Positions 46,867 to 56,835 of a stretch of DNA of 64,000 nt are shown in pieces. Made by a program: the position numbers and the translations under genes. Each line of letters begins with the position of its first letter. Position 1 is the first letter of the stretch. Under the pieces are notes generated by a model. The model was given only the letters and a program-made list of their open reading frames with translations, made no database searches and had not been told where the DNA came from. Origin of the DNA: Oceanicola sp. 22II-s10i (lineage in GTDB: Bacteria; Pseudomonadota; Alphaproteobacteria; Rhodobacterales; Rhodobacteraceae); NCBI RefSeq assembly GCF_002210105.1, contig NZ_AQQU01000003.1:309542-373541 (forward strand), given 5' to 3'.

Positions 46867-48010
46867 GGCACAGACACTGTCCGGACCATTCGGAAAGTCA
46901 ATCCTGACGCTTATCACGCTCGCGTTCGTGACCCTCGCGTCGGCCCTGACAGCGCACGAGGTGCAGCCCGCCATCGCCGATCTGTCGACCGAAGGCGCCT
47001 CCGTCCGCGTCGAGATCCGTCTGAACGCCGAGGCGGTGCTGGCGGGGATCAACCTCGACGGGATCACCGATACCAACGAGGCCGAAGGCTCTGCCGATTA
47101 CGACGCCCTGCGCGCCCTGCCGCCGGAGGAGATCGCGCGCAGGATGAACACGATCTGGCCGCAACTGGCGCCGGGCATGGCCCTGGCCACCGGCGACGGC
47201 ACCACGATCCCGCTGGCGCTCGGGGATGTGGAGGCGAGCGAGATCGGTGATGTGTCGCTGCCGCGCCCGACGCGGCTGATCCTGACGGGCGAGCTGCCTG
47301 CGGGCACCGACACCTTGGTCTCTTCCTGGGGCAAGGGGCAGGGGACGCTGATCCTGCGCCACGTGGGGGTGGAGGACGGCTGGTCGGGCTATCTCGACGG
47401 CGGCCAGTCCTCGCCGCCGATCTCGGTCGAGGGCCATGCGGGGCAGACCGGGTTGTCGGCCTTCGCCCAGTATATCCCCGTCGGCTTCGACCACATCCTG
47501 CCCAAGGGGCTGGATCACATCCTGTTCGTGCTCGGCCTGTTCTTCCTGTCGCCGCATCTCCGCCCGCTGCTGTGGCAGGTCTCGGCCTTCACCGCTGCTC
47601 ATACAGTGACGCTGGCGCTCGGCGCGCTTGGCTGGGTCAACGTGCCGGGCAGCGTGGTCGAGCCGCTGATCGCCGCCTCGATCACCTTCATCGCGATCGA
47701 GAACGTGTTCTCGTCCAACCTGCATCGCTGGCGACCGGTCGTGGTCTTCCTGTTCGGCCTGCTGCACGGGCTCGGCTTCGCCTCGGTGCTCGGTGAATTC
47801 GGCCTGCCCGACGACCAGTTCATTCCCGCGTTGCTTGGCTTCAACGTGGGGGTGGAACTGGGCCAGCTGACCGTGATCGCCATAGCCTTCCTCGCCGTCG
47901 GGGCATGGTTCCGGCATGAGAGCTGGTATCGCGCGGCCATCGCCGTGCCCGCATCGGTCGTGATCGGGCTGGTCGGCGCCTACTGGTTCGTCGAACGGAC
48001 GGTCCTTTGA
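46865..48010 (+). CDS. HupE/UreJ-family membrane protein
   Basis: 381 residues from ATG at 46865, with AAGG six bases upstream. A signal sequence (SILTLITLAFVTLASALTA) and a periplasmic domain (about 30-200) precede a C-terminal block of about six membrane helices with PVGFDHILPKGLDHILFVLG, FTAAHTVTLALGALG and FLFGLLHGLGFASVLGEFG, the His-rich HupE/UreJ signature. Family members are nickel or cobalt permeases or accessory proteins. The divergent DUF4198 neighbour supports a metal-uptake role. Confidence 0.88.
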   Translation: MAQTLSGPFGKSILTLITLAFVTLASALTAHEVQPAIADLSTEGASVRVEIRLNAEAVLAGINLDGITDTNEAEGSADYDALRALPPEEIARRMNTIWPQLAPGMALATGDGTTIPLALGDVEASEIGDVSLPRPTRLILTGELPAGTDTLVSSWGKGQGTLILRHVGVEDGWSGYLDGGQSSPPISVEGHAGQTGLSAFAQYIPVGFDHILPKGLDHILFVLGLFFLSPHLRPLLWQVSAFTAAHTVTLALGALGWVNVPGSVVEPLIAASITFIAIENVFSSNLHRWRPVVVFLFGLLHGLGFASVLGEFGLPDDQFIPALLGFNVGVELGQLTVIAIAFLAVGAWFRHESWYRAAIAVPASVVIGLVGAYWFVERTVL

Positions 48011-48022
48011 CCGCGCCGGTCA
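48008..48022. repeat. Symmetric stop-codon inverted repeat
   Basis: TGACCG and CGGTCA flank CGC. The TGA stops of the HupE-like gene and of the convergent LysR gene are the outer three bases of each arm. Confidence 0.5.
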
Positions 48023-48937
48023 GGCCAGTTGCAGCCTGCCGGCTTCGGCCGCCTCGGTCAGGTCCTGCCCAAGGACGTTGAGAAAGGCGCGGAGCCGGGT
48101 CGTGACCGACCGGGCCGAGGGCACGAGGACGTAGAGGTCCTTGGCCGGGGCGTCCCAGTCCGGCAGCACCTTGACCAGTCGCCCCTCGCGGATCTCGGCC
48201 TGGGCGAGGATCGTCGGCAGCTTGGCCACCCCGGCCCCGAGCAGCGCCGCGTCCCTTGCCGCCAGCATCGAGGTAAAGCTGATCGCCGGGGCGATCCTCA
48301 GCACCTCGTCCTCGTCCTCGCGCACGAAGCGCCATTCGCGGACCCAGTGGCTGGGGACGTCGATCAGCGGCAGCTTCAGCAGGTCACGCGGGTGGCGCAG
48401 GCTGTCGAGGCCGGGCAGGTCCGGCGCGGCCACCAGTGTCATCGACCCGCGGACCAGCAGGCGCGACACCAGCGAGGAATCCGGAAGCGGGCCGAAGATG
48501 ATGACGGCGTCCAGGTCCGATTCCATCAGGTCGCCCTGACCGTGGGATGTCACGACTTCGAGCGTGATGTCGGGATGGGCCTTGCGCAGCCGTGCGCCGA
48601 CGCGGCCCATCGTGATCTGTTCGAACAGGTCCGGCACCCCGATCCGCAGGTGACCGCGCGGGGCCTGACCGGAATCGGTCAGCGTTCGCCGCAGGTCGTT
48701 CGCCTCGGCCAGCAGGCGCTCGGCGCGGGCGGCCAGCACCTCGCCCTCGGTCGTGACCCGCATAGAACGGGTGGTGCGTTCGACCAGCCGGACCCCGAGC
48801 GAGGTTTCCAGGTCCGCCACCCGTTTCGCGATGGTCGAGCGGGGTGCGTTCAGGTCGCGGGCGGCGGCTGCGAAAGAGCCGGCGCGAACGACCGAGTGGA
48901 AGGCGCGGAGCGCCGTTAGGTCAAGTTCGGTGTCCAT
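48020..48937 (-). CDS. LysR-family transcriptional regulator
   Basis: 305 residues. The N-terminal winged helix-turn-helix is LTALRAFHSVVRAGSFAAAA with SRSTIAKRV-like recognition (APRSTIAKRVADLETSLGVRL), followed by the effector-binding domain starting GHLRIGVPDLFEQITMGR. It is divergent from an MFS transporter gene with 95 bases between starts; a 13-bp inverted repeat eight bases from its own start is a likely autoregulatory site. Confidence 0.92.
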   Translation of the reverse strand: MDTELDLTALRAFHSVVRAGSFAAAARDLNAPRSTIAKRVADLETSLGVRLVERTTRSMRVTTEGEVLAARAERLLAEANDLRRTLTDSGQAPRGHLRIGVPDLFEQITMGRVGARLRKAHPDITLEVVTSHGQGDLMESDLDAVIIFGPLPDSSLVSRLLVRGSMTLVAAPDLPGLDSLRHPRDLLKLPLIDVPSHWVREWRFVREDEDEVLRIAPAISFTSMLAARDAALLGAGVAKLPTILAQAEIREGRLVKVLPDWDAPAKDLYVLVPSARSVTTRLRAFLNVLGQDLTEAAEAGRLQLA

Positions 48938-48944
48938 GATTCTG

Positions 48945-48957
48945 TCATCTGATGACG
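48945..48957. promoter_or_regulatory. Inverted repeat in the LysR/MFS divergent promoter region
   Basis: GTCATC-T-GATGAC is a perfect 6+1+6 repeat between the two divergent starts. Its size and place suit a LysR-type operator. Confidence 0.5.
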
Positions 48958-49032
48958 GTTATGCGGCAATTGCACATGATTTTGTCCGATGGCATGGTCC
49001 GCCGCAAGTCTCCCCACGATTTCCGGAATCCG

Positions 49033-50232
49033 ATGTCTCATCCTGACCAGCACAGCCATGTTCCCGCCATCGTCACGGCCGCCGTCCTTGGCGCGTCCAG
49101 CCTGACGGTCATGGCCAACGCCACCATCGCCCCGGCACTGCCGGGTCTGCGCGACCATTTTGCCGATACGCCGGGGATCGAAACCCTTGCCGGGCTGGTC
49201 GTGACGCTGCCGTCCCTGTTCGTCGTTCTGGCCGCCGGGCCGATCGGCGTGCTGGCCGACCGCTATGACAAGCGGCCGATGCTGGTCCTCGCCATGCTGG
49301 TCTATGCGCTTGGCGGCGCGTCGGGCCTGTTCGTCGACAGCATTGCCGCGATGCTCGTGGGCCGGGTGTTCCTGGGCCTTGGCGTCGCGGGCACGATGAC
49401 GATCGCGTCGGCCTATATCGGCACGCTCTGGCACGGGGCCGCGCGGGACCGGTTCACCGGGTTTCAGGTCGCGGCGATGAATTTCGGCGGGATCGTCTTC
49501 ATGACCACCGGCGGCCTGCTGGCGGGGATGCACTGGCGGGCGCCGTTCGGGATCTATGCCTTTTCCGTGCCGCTGATGATCCTCGCATGGGTCGCGCTGA
49601 AACGGGTGTCGGGCCGGGTGCCGACCGGCCCGACCGGCGAGGTGGATGTCGAAGGCGGCTTTCCCTGGGGCGCTTTCCTGTGGGTCGGGCCGTTCGCGAT
49701 GGTGTCGATGATCGCCTTCTACGCCCTGCCGACGCGGCTGCCCTTCATCCTTGACGAACGCGGGCTGGCCGGGCCGCTGCTGACCGGGATGATCCTGTCC
49801 ACCGGCACGCTGGTGTCGATCCCCGGCGCGCTGCTCTACGGACGGATCCGGCGCTTTGCCGAACCGCTCCAGATCATGGCCGTGGCGTTCTTCGCCATGG
49901 GCGTCGGGATCGCGCTGGTGGCGATGGCCACCTCCGTCTGGATGACCGTCCTCGGCGTCGCTGTCGCGGGGGCGCCGCTCGGCGTGATGTTCCCCAACTT
50001 CATCGCCTTCTTCATGTCGCTGGTGCCGATGCGGATGCGGGGCCGGGCCGGGGGCCTGTTCACCATGTCGGTCTTCGGCGGGCAGTTCCTGTCGCCGCTG
50101 GTCTCGGCGCCGCTGATCGGTGCGTTCCGGCTGGGCGGCGGTATGCTGGCCGTGGCGGTGCTGCCGCTGCTGGCGGCGGCCTTCATCGTGCTGGCGGGCG
50201 GAACACGGCCGCCGCGCCCGGCCGAGGTCTGA
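49033..50232 (+). CDS. MFS transporter
   Basis: 399 residues from ATG at 49033 (CGGAA upstream); upstream ATGs lie in the promoter region. Twelve hydrophobic segments, with GVLADRYDKRPML between TM2 and TM3 and RVFLGLGVAGTMTIASAYIG in TM4-5. It is a drug- or metabolite-type exporter; the substrate is not readable. It is divergent from the LysR gene, its probable regulator, and ends at a clear terminator. Confidence 0.88.
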   Translation: MSHPDQHSHVPAIVTAAVLGASSLTVMANATIAPALPGLRDHFADTPGIETLAGLVVTLPSLFVVLAAGPIGVLADRYDKRPMLVLAMLVYALGGASGLFVDSIAAMLVGRVFLGLGVAGTMTIASAYIGTLWHGAARDRFTGFQVAAMNFGGIVFMTTGGLLAGMHWRAPFGIYAFSVPLMILAWVALKRVSGRVPTGPTGEVDVEGGFPWGAFLWVGPFAMVSMIAFYALPTRLPFILDERGLAGPLLTGMILSTGTLVSIPGALLYGRIRRFAEPLQIMAVAFFAMGVGIALVAMATSVWMTVLGVAVAGAPLGVMFPNFIAFFMSLVPMRMRGRAGGLFTMSVFGGQFLSPLVSAPLIGAFRLGGGMLAVAVLPLLAAAFIVLAGGTRPPRPAEV

Positions 50233-51792
<1,560 letters not shown>

Positions 51793-51835
51793 GGCTACGG
51801 CCACACCGACCCGCTTCGATGGTGACCACAGGACC

Positions 51836-53143
51836 ATGACACCCGCCGCCCGCCTGCAAGCCAGCCTCGAGCTGATCGAGGACGTCGAGCGCGCCGCGCG
51901 TCCGGCGGATTCCACCGTGGCCGCATGGCTCCGGGGACGACGCAGGCTGGACGATGCGGACCGGGGCGCGATCCTTGGGCTGCTCGACGCGCTGTTGCGC
52001 CATCGGGCGCGGCTTGGCTGGTGGCTGGGGCATCTCGGTCAGGACGACACGCCGCGCAACCGTCTGCTGGCATGGCTGGCGCTGGCCGAGGGGCGGACGC
52101 CGGATCAGCTCGGGCGTCAGTTCAGCGGAAACGGTGCCGCGCCCGCCGCGCTGACGGAGGGCGAGGCAGCGATGCTCGGCAGGCTGCGCGGGGCGACGAT
52201 CGTGCACCCCGCGATGCCTGAAGTGGTGCGCCTCGAATGCCCGGACTGGGCGGCCGCGCCGCTCCGTGCGCGGTTCGGCGCGTCGTTCCCCGCCGAAATG
52301 GCGGCCATGCTGACGGAGCCTTCGCTGGACCTGCGGGTCAACACGCTGAAATCCGATCGTGAGACCATTCTGCGCGACATGCGGGCCCATGGCCTCAAGG
52401 CCGAGGCGACCCCGCGCGCGCCGCAGGGGATACGGATACGCGAGCGTCTGTCGCTCGCGCGGGTGCCGGGGCTGAAGGACGGCGCGGTCGAGATACAGGA
52501 CGAGGGTTCGCAGCTTGTCGCGCTGCTGGTCGATGCGGGACCGGGCGACCGCGTGGTCGATTTCTGCGCCGGTGCCGGGGGCAAGACGCTGGCCATCGCC
52601 GCGCAGATGAACAACCGGGGCCGTATCGTCGCCTGCGACGTCAGCGAAGGCCGCCTCAAGCGCGCCGCCGAACGGTTCCGCAAGGCCGGCGTCCACAATG
52701 CCGAGACGCGGCTGCTGGCCAGCGAGACCGACAAGTGGGTCAAGCGCCACAAGGCCGGCTTCGACCGGGTCCTGGTCGACGCGCCCTGCAGCGGCACCGG
52801 AACGTGGCGCCGCAATCCCGATGCCCGCTGGCGCGAGGAGGACGGGCAGGGCCTCGACACCCTGATCGCGCTGCAGGGCCGGATCCTCGCCAGCGCCGCG
52901 CGTCTGGTGAAGCCCGGCGGTCGCCTGGTCTATGCGACCTGTTCGCTGCTGCCCGAGGAGAACGAGGCGCAGGTCGCGGCCTTCCTGTCGGCGCATCCCG
53001 CCTTCCGCCTCAGACCGCTGGCCGAGGTCGCGCCGGACCTGGCGTCGGGGCAGGGGGACCACCTGTCCCTGACGCCCGCGCGGGACGACACGGACGGGTT
53101 CTTTGCGGCGGTGATGGAGCGGGCGGCGGAACCGGCTGCGTGA
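51836..53143 (+). CDS. RsmB-type 16S rRNA m5C methyltransferase
   Basis: 435 residues. An N-terminal NusB-like helical domain (about 1-150) precedes the Rossmann methyltransferase: VVDFCAGAGGKTLAIAAQM (SAM loop), DAPCSGTGTWRRNPDARW (motif IV Cys) and YATCSLLPEENEAQV (motif VI catalytic Cys). This is the RsmB/NOP2/Sun family, which methylates a cytosine of 16S rRNA. It lies in the same direction as guaB and probably on its transcript. Confidence 0.9.
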   Translation: MTPAARLQASLELIEDVERAARPADSTVAAWLRGRRRLDDADRGAILGLLDALLRHRARLGWWLGHLGQDDTPRNRLLAWLALAEGRTPDQLGRQFSGNGAAPAALTEGEAAMLGRLRGATIVHPAMPEVVRLECPDWAAAPLRARFGASFPAEMAAMLTEPSLDLRVNTLKSDRETILRDMRAHGLKAEATPRAPQGIRIRERLSLARVPGLKDGAVEIQDEGSQLVALLVDAGPGDRVVDFCAGAGGKTLAIAAQMNNRGRIVACDVSEGRLKRAAERFRKAGVHNAETRLLASETDKWVKRHKAGFDRVLVDAPCSGTGTWRRNPDARWREEDGQGLDTLIALQGRILASAARLVKPGGRLVYATCSLLPEENEAQVAAFLSAHPAFRLRPLAEVAPDLASGQGDHLSLTPARDDTDGFFAAVMERAAEPAA

Positions 53144-53168
53144 GGCGGACTTCGTCTCAGCGTCCGCC
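53144..53168. repeat. Hairpin at the convergent rsmB-like/AbrB junction
   Basis: GGCGGAC (53144-53150) and GTCCGCC (53162-53168) form a perfect 7-bp stem; the AbrB stop codon is in its loop and the other stop abuts it. No T-run. Confidence 0.5.
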
Positions 53169-54224
53169 GATCAGGTAGCGGCGATAGCCCCAGGTCATCA
53201 CGATGATCGTCAGCACGATCCGGTAGATGTGGTGGACCGAGACAAACGCCGGATTGGCCTGCAGCGACAGGGCGATCAGTGCCATTTCCGTCACCCCGCC
53301 GGGCGAGAAGCTGATGAGCAGCACGTCGAATGGCTCGCCGGTCAGCGGCTTGGCTATGGCCGAGCAGATGCAGCCGATCAGCAGCATCGAGCCCACGGAC
53401 ATGACCGACAGCCCCGATCCGCGCAGGATCATCGCGATGTTCATCCCGTTGAACCGTGTCCCGAGCAGCGCGCCGATCACGACCTGCGCGGCGTTGATCA
53501 TGTAGCCGGGCACCTCGACCTCGACCATGCCGGAAAGCGAGGCGATCATGCCGACGATCATCGGGCCCACGAACTGGCCCGCAGGCAGGTGGCCGATCTT
53601 GCCGAAGGCAAAGCCGATCACGACCAGCACGATCACCTCGGGGAAGTGTTCAAGCCCCGCATCGGCGCGGCTGAAGGTCATGCCCGCCGCCGACCCGACC
53701 GGGTGGCCGTAGTAGATCGACAGGCCAACAGGCACCATCGTCACGACCATGATGATCCGCAGGAACTGCTGCATCGCGACAAGGCGTTCGTCGGCCCCGG
53801 CCTGTTCGCCCATGAGCATCGCCTCGACCAGCCCGCCGGGGGTGGAGGAGAAATAGGCGGTCGGGGGATCGTATCCGCCGATCTTGCGGAAAATCATGTA
53901 GTTGACCCACAGAACCAGCGGAACGAACCCGGTCAGCAGGATGAAGGTTGGGATCGCATGTACCAGATCGCCCAGCACCTGCCATGTCACCTGCGCCCCG
54001 ATGCTGAGGCCGATCAGCGCGATGAAAAGGCCGCGGAAATTCACCGGGGTCTTGTAGTCGGCGGGCAGGGCGCGGGGGAACAGGACGACCATGATGCTGG
54101 TCGACAGCAGGGCCCCCAGCATGAAGGGCAGGGGCATCCCGAGGGCCTTGGCGGCAAAGCCCCCGAGGGCGCCGAGCGCAAGCACGGCGGCAGTGATGAT
54201 GATGCTGCGGAGCGGTGTTTTCAC
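53157..54224 (-). CDS. AbrB-family membrane protein (putative ammonia monooxygenase-type annotation)
   Basis: 355 residues with about ten membrane helices. Internal duplication is typical of this AbrB membrane family: MPLPFMLGALLSTSIMVVLF in the first half parallels LPAGQFVGPMIVGMIASLSG in the second, each followed by a similar helix. Conserved segments FSSTPGGLVEAMLMGEQAGAD and LISFSPGGVTEMALIALSL repeat the same 'SPGG' element. Its function is not firmly known; a transport or regulatory role is assumed. It is unrelated to the Bacillus AbrB DNA-binding protein. Confidence 0.85.
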   Translation of the reverse strand: MKTPLRSIIITAAVLALGALGGFAAKALGMPLPFMLGALLSTSIMVVLFPRALPADYKTPVNFRGLFIALIGLSIGAQVTWQVLGDLVHAIPTFILLTGFVPLVLWVNYMIFRKIGGYDPPTAYFSSTPGGLVEAMLMGEQAGADERLVAMQQFLRIIMVVTMVPVGLSIYYGHPVGSAAGMTFSRADAGLEHFPEVIVLVVIGFAFGKIGHLPAGQFVGPMIVGMIASLSGMVEVEVPGYMINAAQVVIGALLGTRFNGMNIAMILRGSGLSVMSVGSMLLIGCICSAIAKPLTGEPFDVLLISFSPGGVTEMALIALSLQANPAFVSVHHIYRIVLTIIVMTWGYRRYLIGGR

Positions 54225-54437
54225 GGGCTGTTCCGGACCGGCCGCGGGGCTGTTCAGCGGCGCCGCCGTATCCGTCGAAAGAGGGTCATTGTTCCTGACG
54301 TATGCACCCCGGTTGGGCAGGATGCAAGGCCGCGCCCGTCATATGAGTGAAAACGCTTCGGGTCATCTCGACAACCCGATGCTGCGGTGCAAAAGAGAGG
54401 CACAAACGCGCGGGGTTCGCGCGACGAGGACCAGAAC

Positions 54438-55859
54438 TTGCCGACATCCGCCGAAAGCCGCAAAGCATTCTTTTCCGTCTTTCCGTCGATTGCCCTTCCC
54501 ATCTTCATCGCGCTTGTCGACCAGTCCGTCATCACGACGGCGATGCCGTTCGTCGCGTCGGAACTGGGCGATGTGGAAAAGATCACGTGGCCGGTGACGG
54601 CCTACCTGATCGCGGCCGCCGTCACGGCCCCGATCTATGGACGGCTGGGCGACATGTTCGGGCGCAAGCGGCTCATGGCGATCGGGCTGGTGATCTCGAC
54701 CTTCGGTTCGATCCTGTGCCATTTCGCGTCGACCATGGACATGCTGACGATCAGCCGCGTGATCCAGGGCATGGGGGCGGGCGGGCTGATGGCACTGGCC
54801 AGCGCCCTGCTGGGACAGGTGATCGGGCCGCGCGAACGGGGCAAGTACCAGGCATATATCGCCACCGTCGCGGTCACGGCGAACGCCATCGGCCCGGTGA
54901 TCGGCGGCTACCTGACCGAGCATTTCGGCTGGCGCAGCATCTTTCTGCTGAACCCCATCCTCGTCGCTTTCGCGCTGCTGATGCTGCTGCGGCTCAAGGT
55001 CACGAACGCGCCGTCTTCGCGCAAGGGGATCGACATCGGCGGGGCCTTCATCCTTGCCATCGCCTTCTCGGCCTTCGTGATCTCCATCGACGCGCTGCGG
55101 CACGGCGACAGCCCGCCGGTTGACCGGCTTCTGCTGACGGGCGGCATCTGCCTCGCGGCGGTCGTCGCGCTGTATTTCTGGGAGCGGCGGATGGAAACGC
55201 CCCTGCTGCCGCGGCAGGTGTTCGAAAATCCCTCGATCCGGCGATCCAACGCGATGGCCATGTGCCAGGGCGCACTGATGCTGTCGATCTATGCGCTGCT
55301 GCCGGTCTTCCTGCGGGTCCAGCTGGGTATTTCGGCGGCCGAGATCGGAACAACCCTCGTGCCGATGGTCGCCGCCACGGCGGTCGGGGCCTCGATCACC
55401 GGGCGGATGATCAACACCACCGGCTGGACGACCCTGTTCCCCGGCATCGGGCTGACCATGCTTGCGATCATGCTGGGCGGCTTTGCGCTGGTCAATCCGC
55501 AGCTCGGGCCGACCGGATACGCGGTCTGGTTCACATGCACCACGGTCTGGCTGGGCACGGTCATGCCGACCGTGCAGATCATCGTCCTGGCCGAGGGCGA
55601 GCCGCAGGATTTCGGCGCCGTCACCTCGGTTTCGCAGCTGTCACGGTCTTTCGGCGCGGCGACCGGGACGGCCATCGTGCCGGTCATCATGCTGCTGACG
55701 CCCGGCTTCGGGGCCGAACCGCTGGCCGAGCTGCTGGACGGCACGCGCACGGATGTCGAGATCGCATGGCCCGCCTTCCGCAACGCGTTTCTGGTGCTGT
55801 CGGTCATCGCGGCGGTCGGGGCGGTGATCGCCGCACGGGTGCCGCGCCGGACGGTGTGA
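54438..55859 (+). CDS. EmrB/QacA-type MFS multidrug transporter
   Basis: 473 residues from TTG at 54438, which has GAGGA seven bases upstream; GTG at 54387 would add 17 residues but lacks a ribosome site. About 14 membrane segments. Landmarks: IFIALVDQSVITTAMPFVASEL in TM1, GRLGDMFGRKRLM, and RVIQGMGAGGLMALASALLGQV. It would expel toxic compounds with proton exchange. It is divergent from the AbrB-family gene; modA follows after 36 bases and may be read from the same transcript. Confidence 0.88.
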   Translation: MPTSAESRKAFFSVFPSIALPIFIALVDQSVITTAMPFVASELGDVEKITWPVTAYLIAAAVTAPIYGRLGDMFGRKRLMAIGLVISTFGSILCHFASTMDMLTISRVIQGMGAGGLMALASALLGQVIGPRERGKYQAYIATVAVTANAIGPVIGGYLTEHFGWRSIFLLNPILVAFALLMLLRLKVTNAPSSRKGIDIGGAFILAIAFSAFVISIDALRHGDSPPVDRLLLTGGICLAAVVALYFWERRMETPLLPRQVFENPSIRRSNAMAMCQGALMLSIYALLPVFLRVQLGISAAEIGTTLVPMVAATAVGASITGRMINTTGWTTLFPGIGLTMLAIMLGGFALVNPQLGPTGYAVWFTCTTVWLGTVMPTVQIIVLAEGEPQDFGAVTSVSQLSRSFGAATGTAIVPVIMLLTPGFGAEPLAELLDGTRTDVEIAWPAFRNAFLVLSVIAAVGAVIAARVPRRTV

Positions 55860-55895
55860 CTTGCATCCGGCGGCTGGCGGCGCGATGGATAACGC

Positions 55896-56651
55896 ATGAA
55901 ACGGATCCTTCTTGCGCTCAGCCTTGCCCTTGCCCCCGCCGCCGTCCAGGCCGAGCGGGTCACGCTATTCGCAGCCGCCAGCCTCAAGGACGCGCTGGAC
56001 GCCATCGAGCCGGCGTTCGAGGCCGCCACGGGGCACGATCTGGCCATCTCGTTCGCCGGCTCCTCGGCCCTGGCGCGGCAAATCATTCAGGGTGCGCCAG
56101 CGGATGTCTTTATCTCGGCCAATGTCGGCTGGATGGACGAGGTCGAAAAGGCGGGTCTGGTCGCACCGCAGAGCCGTAGGGATCTGCTGGGCAACCGGCT
56201 GGTGCTGATCGGGCATGGCACGGGGCTGGAGCCCGTCATGCTGCGGAACGAAACCGATCTGGCCGGCATGCTGGGATCTGACGGACGGCTGGCGGTGGCG
56301 CTGGTCGATGCGGTGCCCGCCGGCATCTATGCGCGGCTGGCCCTGACCACGACCGGGCTCTGGCCACAGGTCGAGGACCGTCTGGCGCAGGCCGACAACG
56401 TGCGGGCCGCGCTGGCGCTGGTGACGACGGGGGCCGCGCCGCTCGGCATCGTCTATGCCACCGACGCCGCCGTGGCCGAAGGGATCACGGTGCTGGCCAC
56501 CTTCTCGGTCGAAAGCCATCCGCCGATCACCTATCCGGCAGCCGCCATCGGCACACCGGGCGACGGCGCGAAGGCCCTGATGGAGTATCTGTCGGGTGAT
56601 GCCGCCCGTGTGGCATTCGAGCGGCAGGGCTTTGAAATTCTGAGCGAATAA
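55896..56651 (+). CDS. modA: Molybdate-binding periplasmic protein ModA
   Basis: 251 residues with a signal peptide ending in VQA. Typical ModA: VTLFAAASLKDALDAIEPAFE, FAGSSALARQIIQGAPADVFISAN, VALVDAVPAGIYAR and the C-terminal EYLSGDAARVAFERQGFEIL. It captures molybdate or tungstate for a ModBC importer. modB and modC are not in the window, so this is an orphan placed behind an MFS gene, or the transporter is encoded elsewhere. Confidence 0.93.
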   Translation: MKRILLALSLALAPAAVQAERVTLFAAASLKDALDAIEPAFEAATGHDLAISFAGSSALARQIIQGAPADVFISANVGWMDEVEKAGLVAPQSRRDLLGNRLVLIGHGTGLEPVMLRNETDLAGMLGSDGRLAVALVDAVPAGIYARLALTTTGLWPQVEDRLAQADNVRAALALVTTGAAPLGIVYATDAAVAEGITVLATFSVESHPPITYPAAAIGTPGDGAKALMEYLSGDAARVAFERQGFEILSE

Positions 56652-56835
56652 TCCATTCCGCCCTGTGAAATCCTGCATCGCCGGTTCATCAATCGGCCCG
56701 TGAGGCACGTGCTGCTGCGGAAACGGAAACATGAGGTTTCCCCGGCCGTGTCCACGGGTCGGCGGCGTTCCGCCAGGTCTGCGCCTTGGCTGCCCTTCAC
56801 CCGCACCTTCAGGACTACGAATACAGGGGTTCATC

